Source: an uncultured Lachnospiraceae bacterium
GTDB taxonomy: Bacteria > Bacillota > Clostridia > Lachnospirales > Lachnospiraceae
NCBI GenBank assembly: GCA_910588535.1
Contig: CAJUOO010000004.1
Location: forward strand, 1 to 64,000
DNA length: 64,000 bases
Direction: 5' to 3'
This document shows, one piece after another, positions 1 to 9,163 of the stretch. The notes below the pieces were generated by a model. The model was given only the letters and a program-made list of their open reading frames with translations. It did no database searches and was not told where the DNA came from. A program made the translations under genes and the position numbers. Each line of letters opens with the position of its first letter. Position 1 is the stretch's first letter.

Positions 1-1402
1 CGTCGATTCTTTCTATGAAAGACGCTACATCCTTGACATTTTCGCATCTCTCGATCCGTCCGTCCGGGTACACCCGTTTTGACACACTTCCAGCTCCGCA
101 GGCCACTATGGTCTGTTTCTCCTCCATTATCAATATATTATATATTCCAGCCTTATCCTGTGTGGCATATCCAACATTCTCTAGATTGCCCGCCATATTT
201 TTCTGTCTATATAGATAATATGGTCGCAATCCCATCTTTCTGGCATATTGCTCCATCATGGAAGCTGTTTTTTCATCCAGTACACCTGTGCAGTCCTTAT
301 ATTCCTCCCACAGTTCATTGAGCTTGGATGCTCTTTTTATCGCAAGTGCATGAACTGTCACACTGTCTGGTTTCAGCTCTGCAATCTCCTGCATGGTACA
401 CTCCATCTCCTGATAGGCTTCCCCCGGAAGTCCGCTGATCAGATCCATATTAATATTGTCAAAACCGCAGCCTCTCGCCAGATAAAATGCTTCCTTTACC
501 TGAGCAACAGTATGCTTTCTGCCTATTCGATCTAATGTAGCTTGGTTCATAGTCTGAGGATTAACAGAAATGCGGCTGACACCATGCTGTTTTAAAATCA
601 ACAGTTTTTCCTTGGTTATACTATCTGGTCGACCTGCCTCCACAGTAAGCTCCTGAAGATTAGAAAAATCAAAAGCCTCCTCTATCATGTACAACAGCCT
701 GTCAAGCTGTGAAGCGGAAAATGTTGTCGGTGTGCCGCCGCCTATATAGATGGTATTCAGCTTTCTATCTTTCATCTTATCTGCCACAAAACGAATTTCT
801 TTACACAGAGCATCCTGATAGATATCCACCTTCTTTTCCCATAGCTTAATCGGATAAGAGGTAAAAGAACAATACAGACATCTAGTGGGACAGAAGGGTA
901 TCCCCACATATAAGCTATATCCCTTCTGATAATCTATATCCTTAAGAATCTCTAGCTCCCTCTGTGCAATCTCGATACTTAACGCTGTCTTCTCTTTTCC
1001 TGTATAATAAACCTCCTGTATATAGGCTTTGATCTCTTCCACAGATCTTCCCTCTGTCAACATCGCAAAAGGGATCTTTGTCGGACGAATTCCCGTCAGT
1101 GTCCCCCATGGAAGTTCTTTGCCTGTATACCAAGATAAAAGCCTATAGATTATACGCTTAAGAGCACTCTTTCTCTCTCCGCGGTCAAGTCCGGCCACAG
1201 AGATAGTTTTAGCTGCGATGGAATCCTCCCCCGCAGCTTTCTGTAACACAACTGAAATAGAATCTGTCTGATAGAGCACTCTCACACAAAGCCCTTCACA
1301 CTCTCCTGATACTCTTATCACCTCTTCGCTTGGAAAAAATGCCTTGATAAGAGAATAAATATCATACTCAAAAATTTCTTCATTTAGTTCTAAGCCTATC
1401 AT
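1..1402 (-). CDS. hemZ: Coproporphyrinogen III oxidase-like radical SAM protein HemZ (3' end outside window)
   Basis: Reading the minus strand from ATG at 1402 gives one open frame to the window edge, about 467 residues, so the C-terminus is missing. It begins MIGLELNEEIFEYD. A radical SAM cluster motif CPTRCLYC lies near residue 169, followed by IYIGGGTPTTF, the glycine-rich SAM-binding segment of HemN/HemZ-type enzymes. The long N-terminal extension before the radical SAM domain is typical of the HemZ branch. Family knowledge suggests oxygen-independent coproporphyrinogen oxidation or a related radical SAM role; true substrate is uncertain because many HemN-like proteins are not oxidases. 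It lies 33 bp after the MBL hydrolase and is probably co-transcribed with rel and that gene, a common clostridial order. Confidence 0.85.
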   Translation of the reverse strand, partial: MIGLELNEEIFEYDIYSLIKAFFPSEEVIRVSGECEGLCVRVLYQTDSISVVLQKAAGEDSIAAKTISVAGLDRGERKSALKRIIYRLLSWYTGKELPWGTLTGIRPTKIPFAMLTEGRSVEEIKAYIQEVYYTGKEKTALSIEIAQRELEILKDIDYQKGYSLYVGIPFCPTRCLYCSFTSYPIKLWEKKVDIYQDALCKEIRFVADKMKDRKLNTIYIGGGTPTTFSASQLDRLLYMIEEAFDFSNLQELTVEAGRPDSITKEKLLILKQHGVSRISVNPQTMNQATLDRIGRKHTVAQVKEAFYLARGCGFDNINMDLISGLPGEAYQEMECTMQEIAELKPDSVTVHALAIKRASKLNELWEEYKDCTGVLDEKTASMMEQYARKMGLRPYYLYRQKNMAGNLENVGYATQDKAGIYNILIMEEKQTIVACGAGSVSKRVYPDGRIERCENVKDVASFIERID

Positions 1403-1435
1403 CTTTTATCCATATTCTCCCAATTATAGCTTCTT

Positions 1436-2074
1436 TTACTGCACTCCAGCCACTGGATTATACTTTTTCTCATGTTCTATTGTGGTAGGCTCCCCATGAC
1501 CAGAATATACTGGTGTATCGCTTGGAAGTACAAAAAGCTTTTCTCTGATCGATCTCACAAGTGCCGAGGTACTTCCTGTAGGAAAATCCGTTCTTCCCAC
1601 ACTCTCCTCAAAAAGAGTATCCCCACTTATCAAAAATCTGTCTTCTGGAAAATAATAACAGCAACTTCCCTTCGTATGTCCCGGCGTCGCTATCACCTGA
1701 ATAGAAAATTCAGAAATAATAAGCCTCTGTTCATCCTTCACTAATATATCAGGTGTCACAGTAAAGCTGTCCGCAAACATCGCTGATAAATTGTAGCCTG
1801 CATTTTCTAATACCTCTTTCTCCTCCTCAAGACAATAGACAAGACAATGATACCGCTCTCTCAACTCCTCCACAGCCCCGATATGATCAAAATGTCCGTG
1901 CGTCAGCAAAATAGCCTCTGGCACAAATCCACCCTCATCCACAATTCTGCTTATCTTATGTGCTTCCTCCGCAGGATCCACAAGCAGCGCCTTTTTTGTC
2001 TCTGCATCATAGATCAGATAACAATTTGTCCGCAGTGCCCCTGCCAGAATCCGCTGTATCAATATCTGTCCCAT
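1436..2074 (-). CDS. MBL-fold metallohydrolase (glyoxalase II-like)
   Basis: A 212-residue protein with the complete metallo-beta-lactamase signature: THGHFDHIG near residue 60 (HxHxDH), PGHTKGS, SGDTLF and SGHGEPT, which together supply the binuclear metal ligands. The size matches the short YcbL/glyoxalase II-like group without the usual C-terminal helical domain. Probably a cytoplasmic thioester hydrolase, but the substrate cannot be told from sequence. Its ATG overlaps the stop codon of rel, so translation is likely coupled. The rel-MBL-hemZ order is widespread in Clostridia, where this gene sits in the place taken by dtd in Bacillus. Confidence 0.85.
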   Translation of the reverse strand: MGQILIQRILAGALRTNCYLIYDAETKKALLVDPAEEAHKISRIVDEGGFVPEAILLTHGHFDHIGAVEELRERYHCLVYCLEEEKEVLENAGYNLSAMFADSFTVTPDILVKDEQRLIISEFSIQVIATPGHTKGSCCYYFPEDRFLISGDTLFEESVGRTDFPTGSTSALVRSIREKLFVLPSDTPVYSGHGEPTTIEHEKKYNPVAGVQ

Positions 2075-4398
2075 CAGCCGCTCGTCCTTTCAATATCAAT
2101 AATACTTTCCACATTTCTAAGCTTATCTACTAGCCTGTTTAATTCTTCCTTGCCCTGTATCTCAAACGCCATATTGATCGTCGCAATCCCCTGCTTGCTG
2201 GTACGGCTGTTCAATGATTTTACATCAATCTGGCGCTCTGTCAGAATCCTTGATATATCAGCAAGAATTCCTGTCCTATTATTCGCTATCAGCTTGATCT
2301 CTGCCTGATAATGCTCCTGATTTGATCTTCCCGCCGTCTCCTGCCACTCGGCATCAATCATTCTCGCGCGATCTATCTCTGGTAGATTAATCATATTTAT
2401 GCAATCTGTCCGGTGGATGGAGACACCTCTTCCTCTGGTAACAAAACCGACAATCTCATCGCCCGGAACTGGAGAACAGCATCTGGAAAAGCGAACCGCC
2501 ACATCATGGATTCCCTTTACCACAATCGCACTCTCAGACTTTGCGACCTTTACCTTACTCTCCTTGTTTTCCTTCGAGCCAGAAGAGATCGCCTCCAGCA
2601 CCTGCGCGTCCGTCATTTCCTTCTTGTTCTTCTTCTCGTACTCCTCCACAAGCTTATTGACAATCTGACCTTCCTTTAAGCCACCGTGCCCAAGCGCGGC
2701 CATCACGGACTCCCAGTCGCGGAAGCCATATTTCTTTAGCACCTTTTCTACAAACTCTGGCTTTACAATATCACTCTGGACAATTCCCTTGGTCTTGCAG
2801 TATTTCTCCATCATCTCCTTGCCTAGAATAATATTATCTTCCTTAAGCTCGGCCTTAAACCACTGATTGATCTTATTCTTCGCCTGTGTACTCTTAACAA
2901 TATTCAGCCAGTCACGGCTGGGACCTCTGGAATTTTGAGAGGTGATAATCTCGACCTGATCTCCATTCTGTATCACATAATCAATTGGAACCATCCTGCC
3001 ATTCACTCTTGCTCCCACCATCTTATTGCCGACCGCACTGTGTATGCTGTAGGCAAAATCAATTGGATTGGAGCCATTTGGCAGATTTTTCACATCCCCT
3101 GACGGCGTAAAACAATAGATACTCTCGGAAAACAGATCCAGATCACTTTTGAGAAGGCTCATAAACTCTCTGTTATCTGACATATCTCGCTGCCATTCCA
3201 GAATCTGGCGCAGCCAGCTCAACTTTTCCTCCTCGCTTCTCGCCACATCCTTGCCGGTAACTCCCTGCTTATATTTCCAGTGTGCAGCGATTCCATATTC
3301 CGCTGTCCGATGCATCTCCATAGTTCGTATCTGAATCTCAAATGGCTGTCCGTTGGATGCGATCAAGGTTGTGTGCAGCGATTGATACATATTGGGCTTT
3401 GGCATGGCAATATAGTCCTTGAATCTGCCCGGTATCGGTTTATAATGCTCATGGATCACACCCAGAGCTGCATAGCAATCCTTGACATCCTTCACAATAA
3501 TACGCACTGCAAACAGATCATAGATCTGATCAATCGTCTTGCTCTGATTCACCATCTTGCGGTATATGCTGAAAAAGTGCTTGATTCTTCCATCCACCCT
3601 CGCCTCAATACCACCTTCTGACATTTCATTCTGAACATCATTGATAATTGACTGCACAAACTCCTCTCTGGATTTCTTTGTCAGCGCAATCTTCTCCACC
3701 AGATCATAATAAGCCTCCGTCTCCAAATATTTTAAAGACAGATCATCAAGCTCAATCTTAATCTTGGATATACCAAGGCGCTGTGCGATCGGCGCATAGA
3801 TATCCATGGTTTCTCTGGCGATCTCCTTCTGCTTTTCCGGTCTTTGATACTGGAGAGTTCGCATATTGTGCAGACGATCAGCAAGCTTAATCAAGATTAC
3901 ACGGATGTCCTTCGCCATGGCAAGAAACATCTTCCTTAAGTTCTCCGCCTGAACCTCAAGCCTATCCATGGAATATGATAACTGCGTCAGTTTAGTAACA
4001 CCATCCACCAATAGTGCCACCTCGTCGCCAAAGATCTCGGAAAGCTCCTGCTTTGTCATAACAGTGTCCTCCACCACATCATGCAGAAGACCTGCCGCTA
4101 TCGTCTCCTTGTCAAGCTCCAGCTCCGCAAGAATAATTGAGACACAAAGCGGATGAATAATATAAGGCTCGCCAGATTTGCGTAGCTGACCCTCATGCGC
4201 ATCCTTCGCCACCTTATATGCTTTCTCTATCATAACCAGATCGGTGGATGGATGATACTTTAGAATCTCCTTTATCAAAGAATCATAAAGCTCTGCCGGA
4301 TCAGTAAAATCTGCCGGCTTTAGCAGAGAATCACTATCCGAGGCAGCAGTTATTTTGCTTTCTTTCTTAACCAGATTCATATCCTTTTTCTCTGCCAT
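2074..4398 (-). CDS. relA: Bifunctional (p)ppGpp synthetase/hydrolase Rel
   Basis: Stringent-response enzyme, about 774 residues. N-terminal HD hydrolase domain (LLHDVVEDT near residue 105), then the synthetase domain with GRFKDYIAMPK and YQSLHTT, a TGS domain around residues 390-455, and a C-terminal ACT domain. The RFKD version of the synthetase loop is the one associated with bifunctional Rel/SpoT enzymes rather than synthetase-only RelA. I place the start at the ATG at 4398, where AAGGTGG is a good ribosome binding site; a GTG at 4407 is an in-frame alternative. The gene keeps its normal downstream partners (MBL hydrolase, hemZ), but an esterase gene separates it from apt. Confidence 0.95.
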   Translation of the reverse strand: MAEKKDMNLVKKESKITAASDSDSLLKPADFTDPAELYDSLIKEILKYHPSTDLVMIEKAYKVAKDAHEGQLRKSGEPYIIHPLCVSIILAELELDKETIAAGLLHDVVEDTVMTKQELSEIFGDEVALLVDGVTKLTQLSYSMDRLEVQAENLRKMFLAMAKDIRVILIKLADRLHNMRTLQYQRPEKQKEIARETMDIYAPIAQRLGISKIKIELDDLSLKYLETEAYYDLVEKIALTKKSREEFVQSIINDVQNEMSEGGIEARVDGRIKHFFSIYRKMVNQSKTIDQIYDLFAVRIIVKDVKDCYAALGVIHEHYKPIPGRFKDYIAMPKPNMYQSLHTTLIASNGQPFEIQIRTMEMHRTAEYGIAAHWKYKQGVTGKDVARSEEEKLSWLRQILEWQRDMSDNREFMSLLKSDLDLFSESIYCFTPSGDVKNLPNGSNPIDFAYSIHSAVGNKMVGARVNGRMVPIDYVIQNGDQVEIITSQNSRGPSRDWLNIVKSTQAKNKINQWFKAELKEDNIILGKEMMEKYCKTKGIVQSDIVKPEFVEKVLKKYGFRDWESVMAALGHGGLKEGQIVNKLVEEYEKKNKKEMTDAQVLEAISSGSKENKESKVKVAKSESAIVVKGIHDVAVRFSRCCSPVPGDEIVGFVTRGRGVSIHRTDCINMINLPEIDRARMIDAEWQETAGRSNQEHYQAEIKLIANNRTGILADISRILTERQIDVKSLNSRTSKQGIATINMAFEIQGKEELNRLVDKLRNVESIIDIERTSG

Positions 4399-4541
4399 AA
4401 GATCCACCTTTCTGTTTTTTCATTTCTATCACTAAATTAGATTCTGTACATAAGTATATCGGCTTCTGTCGAAAAATGCAAGCATATGTTGTGATGCCTT
4501 TCCCCAGCCAAATAAGCATGGCTGCCATTTATCCTATAAGA

Positions 4542-5363
4542 CTATAGATTTCGTATCCATGTTCCCGCGAGCTCTATCCAGCCCTGTACCTCAGGGATAA
4601 TCGTATTACCTCCTTTTGATGTCGTCTCAGCATTTGCAAGAGAAAGACCATGACTGCCTCTTGGATAGATATGAAGCTCAAATGGCACCTTCTTCTCACG
4701 CAGAGCGGAGGCAAAAAGCATACTGTTCTCCACCGGCACACTGCCATCCTCATACGTATGCCAGAGAAAAGTAGAGGGGGTATCCTCCGTCACCTGAAGC
4801 TCCAACGACACCAGTTCCTCGTATTCTTTCTTCTCCCCAAGCAAAGATACAATAGATCCCCTGTGTGCAAACTTACCTGATGTTATCACAGGGTAACATA
4901 AGACTAACCCAGATGGCTTTATCATCTCTGGCTTCGCGTCAAGCGGCTGATATATAAACTCTTTATTATAAAAAACTCCCACACTCGCAGCCAGATGTCC
5001 TCCCGCAGAGAACCCCAAAACTATCACCTTCTTGGGATCGACATGCCATCTTTGTGCATTTTCTCGAATTGTCAGCACTGCCTTCGCCGCCTCAAGCTGT
5101 GGTCTTGGAAACTCTGCTTGTGGCGCACAGGTATAATAAAGTACAAATGCCTGAAAACCCATAGCGTTCATCTGAACAGCTACCGCCTCCGCCTCTCTGT
5201 CAGAAGTATGCCTATATCCACCTCCCGGACAGATAAGCACTGCTGGACGCACACGATTCTCATCGATTGCCGGATAATTATCTAACACATAGGTGACAAG
5301 ATATGGATGACATTTTCCTCCATTATTTCCATCTATTACCAGATCTATTCTCTCACAAATCAT
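4542..5363 (-). CDS. Alpha/beta hydrolase, acetyl-esterase-like
   Basis: About 273 residues. The oxyanion region reads CPGGGYRHTS, the nucleophile elbow is GFSAGGH, and the acid/His end is YEDGSVP ... HGLSLA, giving a full Ser-Asp-His triad. This pattern matches the BD-FAE/Axe-type esterases that deacetylate plant polysaccharides. An open frame extends upstream to 5450, but the ATG at 5363 is preceded by GAGGAG at good spacing and lies downstream of a terminator at 5423-5440, so the shorter form is preferred. There is no signal peptide, so it should act inside the cell. The nearby GH28 and isomerase genes make acetylated pectin oligosaccharides a reasonable but unproven substrate. Confidence 0.75.
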   Translation of the reverse strand: MICERIDLVIDGNNGGKCHPYLVTYVLDNYPAIDENRVRPAVLICPGGGYRHTSDREAEAVAVQMNAMGFQAFVLYYTCAPQAEFPRPQLEAAKAVLTIRENAQRWHVDPKKVIVLGFSAGGHLAASVGVFYNKEFIYQPLDAKPEMIKPSGLVLCYPVITSGKFAHRGSIVSLLGEKKEYEELVSLELQVTEDTPSTFLWHTYEDGSVPVENSMLFASALREKKVPFELHIYPRGSHGLSLANAETTSKGGNTIIPEVQGWIELAGTWIRNL

Positions 5364-5418
5364 ATTACTCCTCATTTCTGCGGTTTTGCGCATTATATTT
5401 TCATCTATTCCATATATG

Positions 5419-5440
5419 AAAAGGCAGGGCACACCCTGCC
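5419..5440 (-). terminator. Rho-independent terminator after apt
   Basis: On the minus strand GGCAGGG-TGTG-CCCTGCC is followed directly by TTTT. It sits 31 bp after the apt stop and before the preferred esterase start, so the esterase is probably expressed at least partly from its own signal or by read-through. Confidence 0.7.
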
Positions 5441-5470
5441 TATCCAACACGAATCCTTATCTATCCACAT

Positions 5471-5995
5471 CTATTTGCCATCATAACAGATAACGGAAGC
5501 CACATCTCTTCCTCCTAAGCGCTCTCTGCCCTTTAATCCAGCGAGCTCCATAAGGAATACAATTCTGACCACCTCACCGCCAAGCTGTTCCACAAGCTTA
5601 ATAATCGCCTCTATCGTGCCTCCGGTCGCAATTAAATCATCAATAATCACAACTTTCTGCCCCGGCTGAATTGAATCCTTGTGCATCTCTATAGTAGCGC
5701 TGCCATATTCTAGATCATAGCTCATCTCCACTGTCTCACAGGGCAGCTTTCCCTTCTTTCTAACTGGAACAAATGCTTTGTGCATATTATAGGCAATCGG
5801 TACACCAAAGATAAATCCCCGTGACTCAGGTCCGACAATCACATCAAAATCCACATCCTTCAAATTCTCCTGCATCTTATCAATCGCCAGATGAAGCCCG
5901 TCTGCATCTTGAAGTACCGATGTGACATCCCGAAAGATAATCCCCTCCTCTGGAAAATCTGGTATACTTCTTACATAGTCCTCAACACTTTTCAT
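5471..5995 (-). CDS. apt: Adenine phosphoribosyltransferase
   Basis: Converts adenine and PRPP to AMP in purine salvage. 174 residues, normal for the family, starting MKSVEDYVRSIPDFPEEGI, a typical Apt N-terminus. The PRPP-binding motif VVIIDDLIATGGT is intact near residue 118, and the GPESRGFIFG segment is present. In Firmicutes apt is usually next to recJ and rel; here the pectin-related genes separate it from recJ and the esterase separates it from rel. A terminator follows it. Confidence 0.95.
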   Translation of the reverse strand: MKSVEDYVRSIPDFPEEGIIFRDVTSVLQDADGLHLAIDKMQENLKDVDFDVIVGPESRGFIFGVPIAYNMHKAFVPVRKKGKLPCETVEMSYDLEYGSATIEMHKDSIQPGQKVVIIDDLIATGGTIEAIIKLVEQLGGEVVRIVFLMELAGLKGRERLGGRDVASVICYDGK

Positions 5996-6000
5996 AGCTC

Positions 6001-6849
6001 TTAAGCCTCCCTGTACTTCTTTGTAATATAGTCCTTTGCAAACTCCACATTCTCTGGCTTTGTACCCTCAAGAAGAATATGAATCAGCGGCTTATGTGTC
6101 TTTACAAGACTCATAAGTAGATTATAATTAAGATTGCCCTCCCCCGTAATCTTGCTTATCACCTTTCCATCCTCAATCACAAAATCCTTGGCATGAATCG
6201 CAGCAATCTCATCTCCAACCAACTCAAACGCTTCTCTCAGCATTGCGTCCTGATCCTTATAATTATCCATCGAGATCACGTTGACTGGATCAAAAATAAT
6301 CATTAAATTGGGAGAATGAATCGCATCCAATACCTTTCTTGCACGCCTGCAATCATAAACAATATGATTGTAGACCGGCTCAATCGCAAAGATCACTCCC
6401 ATCTTCTCTGCATATTCCACTATCTCACGGCAGCTCTCAATAAAAACCGCAAGAGACTCCTCCGAATGATTTGCCTCCTCATAGCGGTACTCCTCATTGA
6501 CAGCACCTGTCTCTGTGCCAACCATGCCACAGCCTAACAGGGCAGCAAAACGGATATTCGCCTTATACGTCTCCTTTGTCTTTGCGAGCCTTTCCTTATT
6601 CGGATCAGCTAGATTGAGATAGCAGCCCAACACTGACACATCCACCTTATTCTCGGCAAATACCTGCCGCATATACATCGCCATGCCCGGTGTCATCGCC
6701 TCATTATTGACATTAAAATCGCGGATCGCCTTTTTCAGGGCTAACTGTGTACAGCAAAATCCCTTTTTGCTCATATTCGCCACCCATTCCTCAAAGGGTG
6801 CCTCCTCCATATCATGCCCTCTAATCCCTAAGCGCAGTGTATCTGTCAT
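6001..6849 (-). CDS. Sugar phosphate isomerase/epimerase family protein (TIM barrel)
   Basis: About 282 residues of the xylose-isomerase-like/AP-endonuclease-2 superfamily. Visible metal-site strands are FAIEPVYNH, IIFDPVNV, AIHAKDF and ILLEGTKPEN, which supply the usual Glu-Asp-His-Glu ligands. An in-frame upstream ATG at 6879 exists, but GGAGGAG just before the ATG at 6849 decides the start. It lies between a GH28 gene (31 bp upstream) and apt (5 bp downstream). The context suggests a role in uronate or rhamnose catabolism; the substrate is not identifiable from sequence. Confidence 0.8.
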   Translation of the reverse strand: MTDTLRLGIRGHDMEEAPFEEWVANMSKKGFCCTQLALKKAIRDFNVNNEAMTPGMAMYMRQVFAENKVDVSVLGCYLNLADPNKERLAKTKETYKANIRFAALLGCGMVGTETGAVNEEYRYEEANHSEESLAVFIESCREIVEYAEKMGVIFAIEPVYNHIVYDCRRARKVLDAIHSPNLMIIFDPVNVISMDNYKDQDAMLREAFELVGDEIAAIHAKDFVIEDGKVISKITGEGNLNYNLLMSLVKTHKPLIHILLEGTKPENVEFAKDYITKKYREA

Positions 6850-6880
6850 CGTCTCTCCTCCATTCCGTGCAACGCACATT

Positions 6881-8452
6881 CTATTTTCTATCTGAAATAA
6901 GAGTATCTATATTCTCCATCATCAAGATCTCGCTCTCGCAGCCCTCAACCTTAACATTTTCAATCTCCAAGGTTGCTATATTATTCGCATAAATTCCCTG
7001 CTTCACGGTGGGCACAATTCCCTCCATCATGGCAGGCACACCCATCATCGGTTTTTCTGCATAGGTGACAGAAATATTCTTCATCTCCACCTTCTCTATC
7101 TTCCGCTCCGGCAGCCCATACAGAAAAGCCGCCGCCACATGGCAATTTGTGCAGACAATATCACGAAAAGCAAGCTTTTTAATATAAGGTGTGCGCTCAT
7201 CTACCGGAAGCTCCTCCTTTGACCGCACATACTCTGTGGTCCCATCTGGATCACAAAAATAGAAGGAATTAATTACAAATGGCGTCATCACCTGATCCAT
7301 GTGAATATTTTCAAACAGCACATCATCAACTATGGCATCCTCCCCGCGCCCTCTTCGAGTCTTGATGCGCAGTCCCCTGTCTGTGTTGATAAACAGGCAA
7401 TCTCTCACCGTCAGATTCTTGACACCTGCTGCCATCTCACTGCCTATCGTGATGGAGCCATGTCCATCCCTCATACAGCACTGGCGGATCATCAGATTCT
7501 TGGAAGGAACCTTGTATTTCGCCCCCATATAGATCTTGCCTGATTTAATTGCAATACAATCATCTCCAAGCGAAAAATACACACCGATAATCTCCACATT
7601 CTCACAGGACTCTGGATCAAGTCCATCTGTGTTCGGAGAATCCTTTGGATTCAGAATCCTCAGATCGATAAACCTAAGATTTTTCGAAAAATAAGGATGC
7701 AGATTCCATGAAGGGCTGTTCATAACCTGAATCCCCTGAACTGTCATATTTTCACAACGGCTCATAAAAATCTGTCTTGGGCGCCATGCAATCCTTCTGA
7801 TCTTTGGATTCTTCCACCAATTTTCATGATTTGCACACCCGTCAATTACACCTTTGCCATAGATCATAACATTTGACACATTTATACAGGTGATAATGGC
7901 AGCAAACATATCCAGAGGATTTCCCTCCCAAGTGCCCAGATTATATTCGCTTTTCTCATCATAGCTCTCAATAAGCCCCGGCATCACGGCAAATCTCTCC
8001 CTCTCCGTAAATGCTGATAGGACAGCTCCCTCTGCAATCTCAAATCTAATATCACTCTTCATAAAAAGGGAGGTAATTTTATACACTCCCGCAGGCACCA
8101 AGACCCGCCCATCCTTCGGGCAGGCATAGATCGCCGCCTGTATACTAACTGTATCATCACGCTCCCCGTCACCGAGCGCACCGAAATCCCGCACATTGAG
8201 CGTATAACTCTCATAATCCGTCCGAAGAATCACTGTCTCGGAGATCTCATCCCCACATTTAATATAGATGCTGTATTCTGTATCTGGCTTCAGCCCGCCA
8301 ACCGTATGTACAACCTTATCCGTCTTTTCTGCCAGCTTGCCATCTACATAGATCTCATACTCCTCCTCCAACTGAAAAATACCAGAATCTTTACATTCTA
8401 ATGTAAAGCTGCGCGCCTCTTTAAATATAATATCAAATTTCATATCTGCCAA
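6881..8452 (-). CDS. Glycoside hydrolase family 28 (polygalacturonase-like) with N-terminal Fn3-like domain
   Basis: 523 residues. The first ~85 residues look like a fibronectin type III module (AEKTDKVVHTVGGLKPDTEY), followed by a right-handed beta-helix starting NVRDFGALGDGERDDT. All four GH28 hallmarks are present: SPNTDGLDPES, GDDCIAIKSG, DGHGSITIGSE and RIKTRRGRG. The enzyme should hydrolyse galacturonosyl linkages in pectin or rhamnogalacturonan. No signal peptide is visible, which suggests cytoplasmic action on imported oligomers, probably exo-acting. It forms a run with the isomerase-like gene and the GH105-like gene. Confidence 0.9.
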   Translation of the reverse strand: MADMKFDIIFKEARSFTLECKDSGIFQLEEEYEIYVDGKLAEKTDKVVHTVGGLKPDTEYSIYIKCGDEISETVILRTDYESYTLNVRDFGALGDGERDDTVSIQAAIYACPKDGRVLVPAGVYKITSLFMKSDIRFEIAEGAVLSAFTERERFAVMPGLIESYDEKSEYNLGTWEGNPLDMFAAIITCINVSNVMIYGKGVIDGCANHENWWKNPKIRRIAWRPRQIFMSRCENMTVQGIQVMNSPSWNLHPYFSKNLRFIDLRILNPKDSPNTDGLDPESCENVEIIGVYFSLGDDCIAIKSGKIYMGAKYKVPSKNLMIRQCCMRDGHGSITIGSEMAAGVKNLTVRDCLFINTDRGLRIKTRRGRGEDAIVDDVLFENIHMDQVMTPFVINSFYFCDPDGTTEYVRSKEELPVDERTPYIKKLAFRDIVCTNCHVAAAFLYGLPERKIEKVEMKNISVTYAEKPMMGVPAMMEGIVPTVKQGIYANNIATLEIENVKVEGCESEILMMENIDTLISDRK

Positions 8453-8467
8453 AACCCTCCCTGTCCA

Positions 8468-9052
8468 CTATAATGCTCTCTGATATTCCTCATAAGCAAG
8501 GTGCATCTCCTGCGGCATCCCTGTCAAATCTTCCTCTGACGCCATCGCTGCCGCCGCCTCATACATCGCCTTCCCTATCCCAAGATATTTCTCGGCAAGC
8601 ACTGCTTTCATGCGGCAGCCCTTCAATATTGCGTAGGAAACCATAAAAGAACCCGCTATGTCAGGAGGATTTCCTCCACCCACGGGCACATCAAGCCTGT
8701 CTGCAAGCATACAGGTTTCCTCACTATAGTTTGAAAGTACAATACCAAGAACCTTTTTGTACAAGCTCTCAAAATACTTGTAGTGCTCAAATATCTCCTG
8801 CGACATCACGGACATAGTATCAATCAAGCTTAACAGATACAATGCTGCCTTCGGCAGATATAATTCCTGATGTTCCCTATAAAATTCCTTATCTATCGCT
8901 CTAAAATGGTCGCGGATCGCATTGTAATTCTCCTTCTTTCCATCTTCTGTGTCATGTTTCATCATGGTGGGAAGAATCTTATAAGCCTCCTCCACACTGT
9001 TCTTGGAGGGATCACTCTCCAAACACTCCTTAATATACTCCCTGTAACTCAT
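8468..9052 (-). CDS. Small helical protein resembling the C-terminal half of GH105 unsaturated rhamnogalacturonyl hydrolase
   Basis: 194 residues, almost all predicted helix. The part AALYLLSLIDTM ... GGNPPDIAGSFMVSYAILKGCRM ... GKAMYEAAA resembles the last helical hairpins of the GH105 (alpha/alpha)6 barrel, where an ETSGTAMFAYALLKG-like segment is usual. A full GH105 enzyme is about 370 residues, so roughly half the barrel is absent. It could be a decayed GH105, a degenerate non-catalytic relative, or an unrelated helical protein. It starts the minus-strand pectin block, 16 bp before the GH28 gene. The ribosome binding site is weak (GCAGGGAT). Confidence 0.5.
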   Translation of the reverse strand: MSYREYIKECLESDPSKNSVEEAYKILPTMMKHDTEDGKKENYNAIRDHFRAIDKEFYREHQELYLPKAALYLLSLIDTMSVMSQEIFEHYKYFESLYKKVLGIVLSNYSEETCMLADRLDVPVGGGNPPDIAGSFMVSYAILKGCRMKAVLAEKYLGIGKAMYEAAAAMASEEDLTGMPQEMHLAYEEYQRAL

Positions 9053-9163
9053 TCTGCTATCCCTGCCTTTCTTTCCTGTCCAATTGTTGCCTAGCCATAT
9101 TTGGCTTATTTAGTAAGAATAACCAGTTGTATATGTTAAGGATACCATTTTCGACATTGGGTG

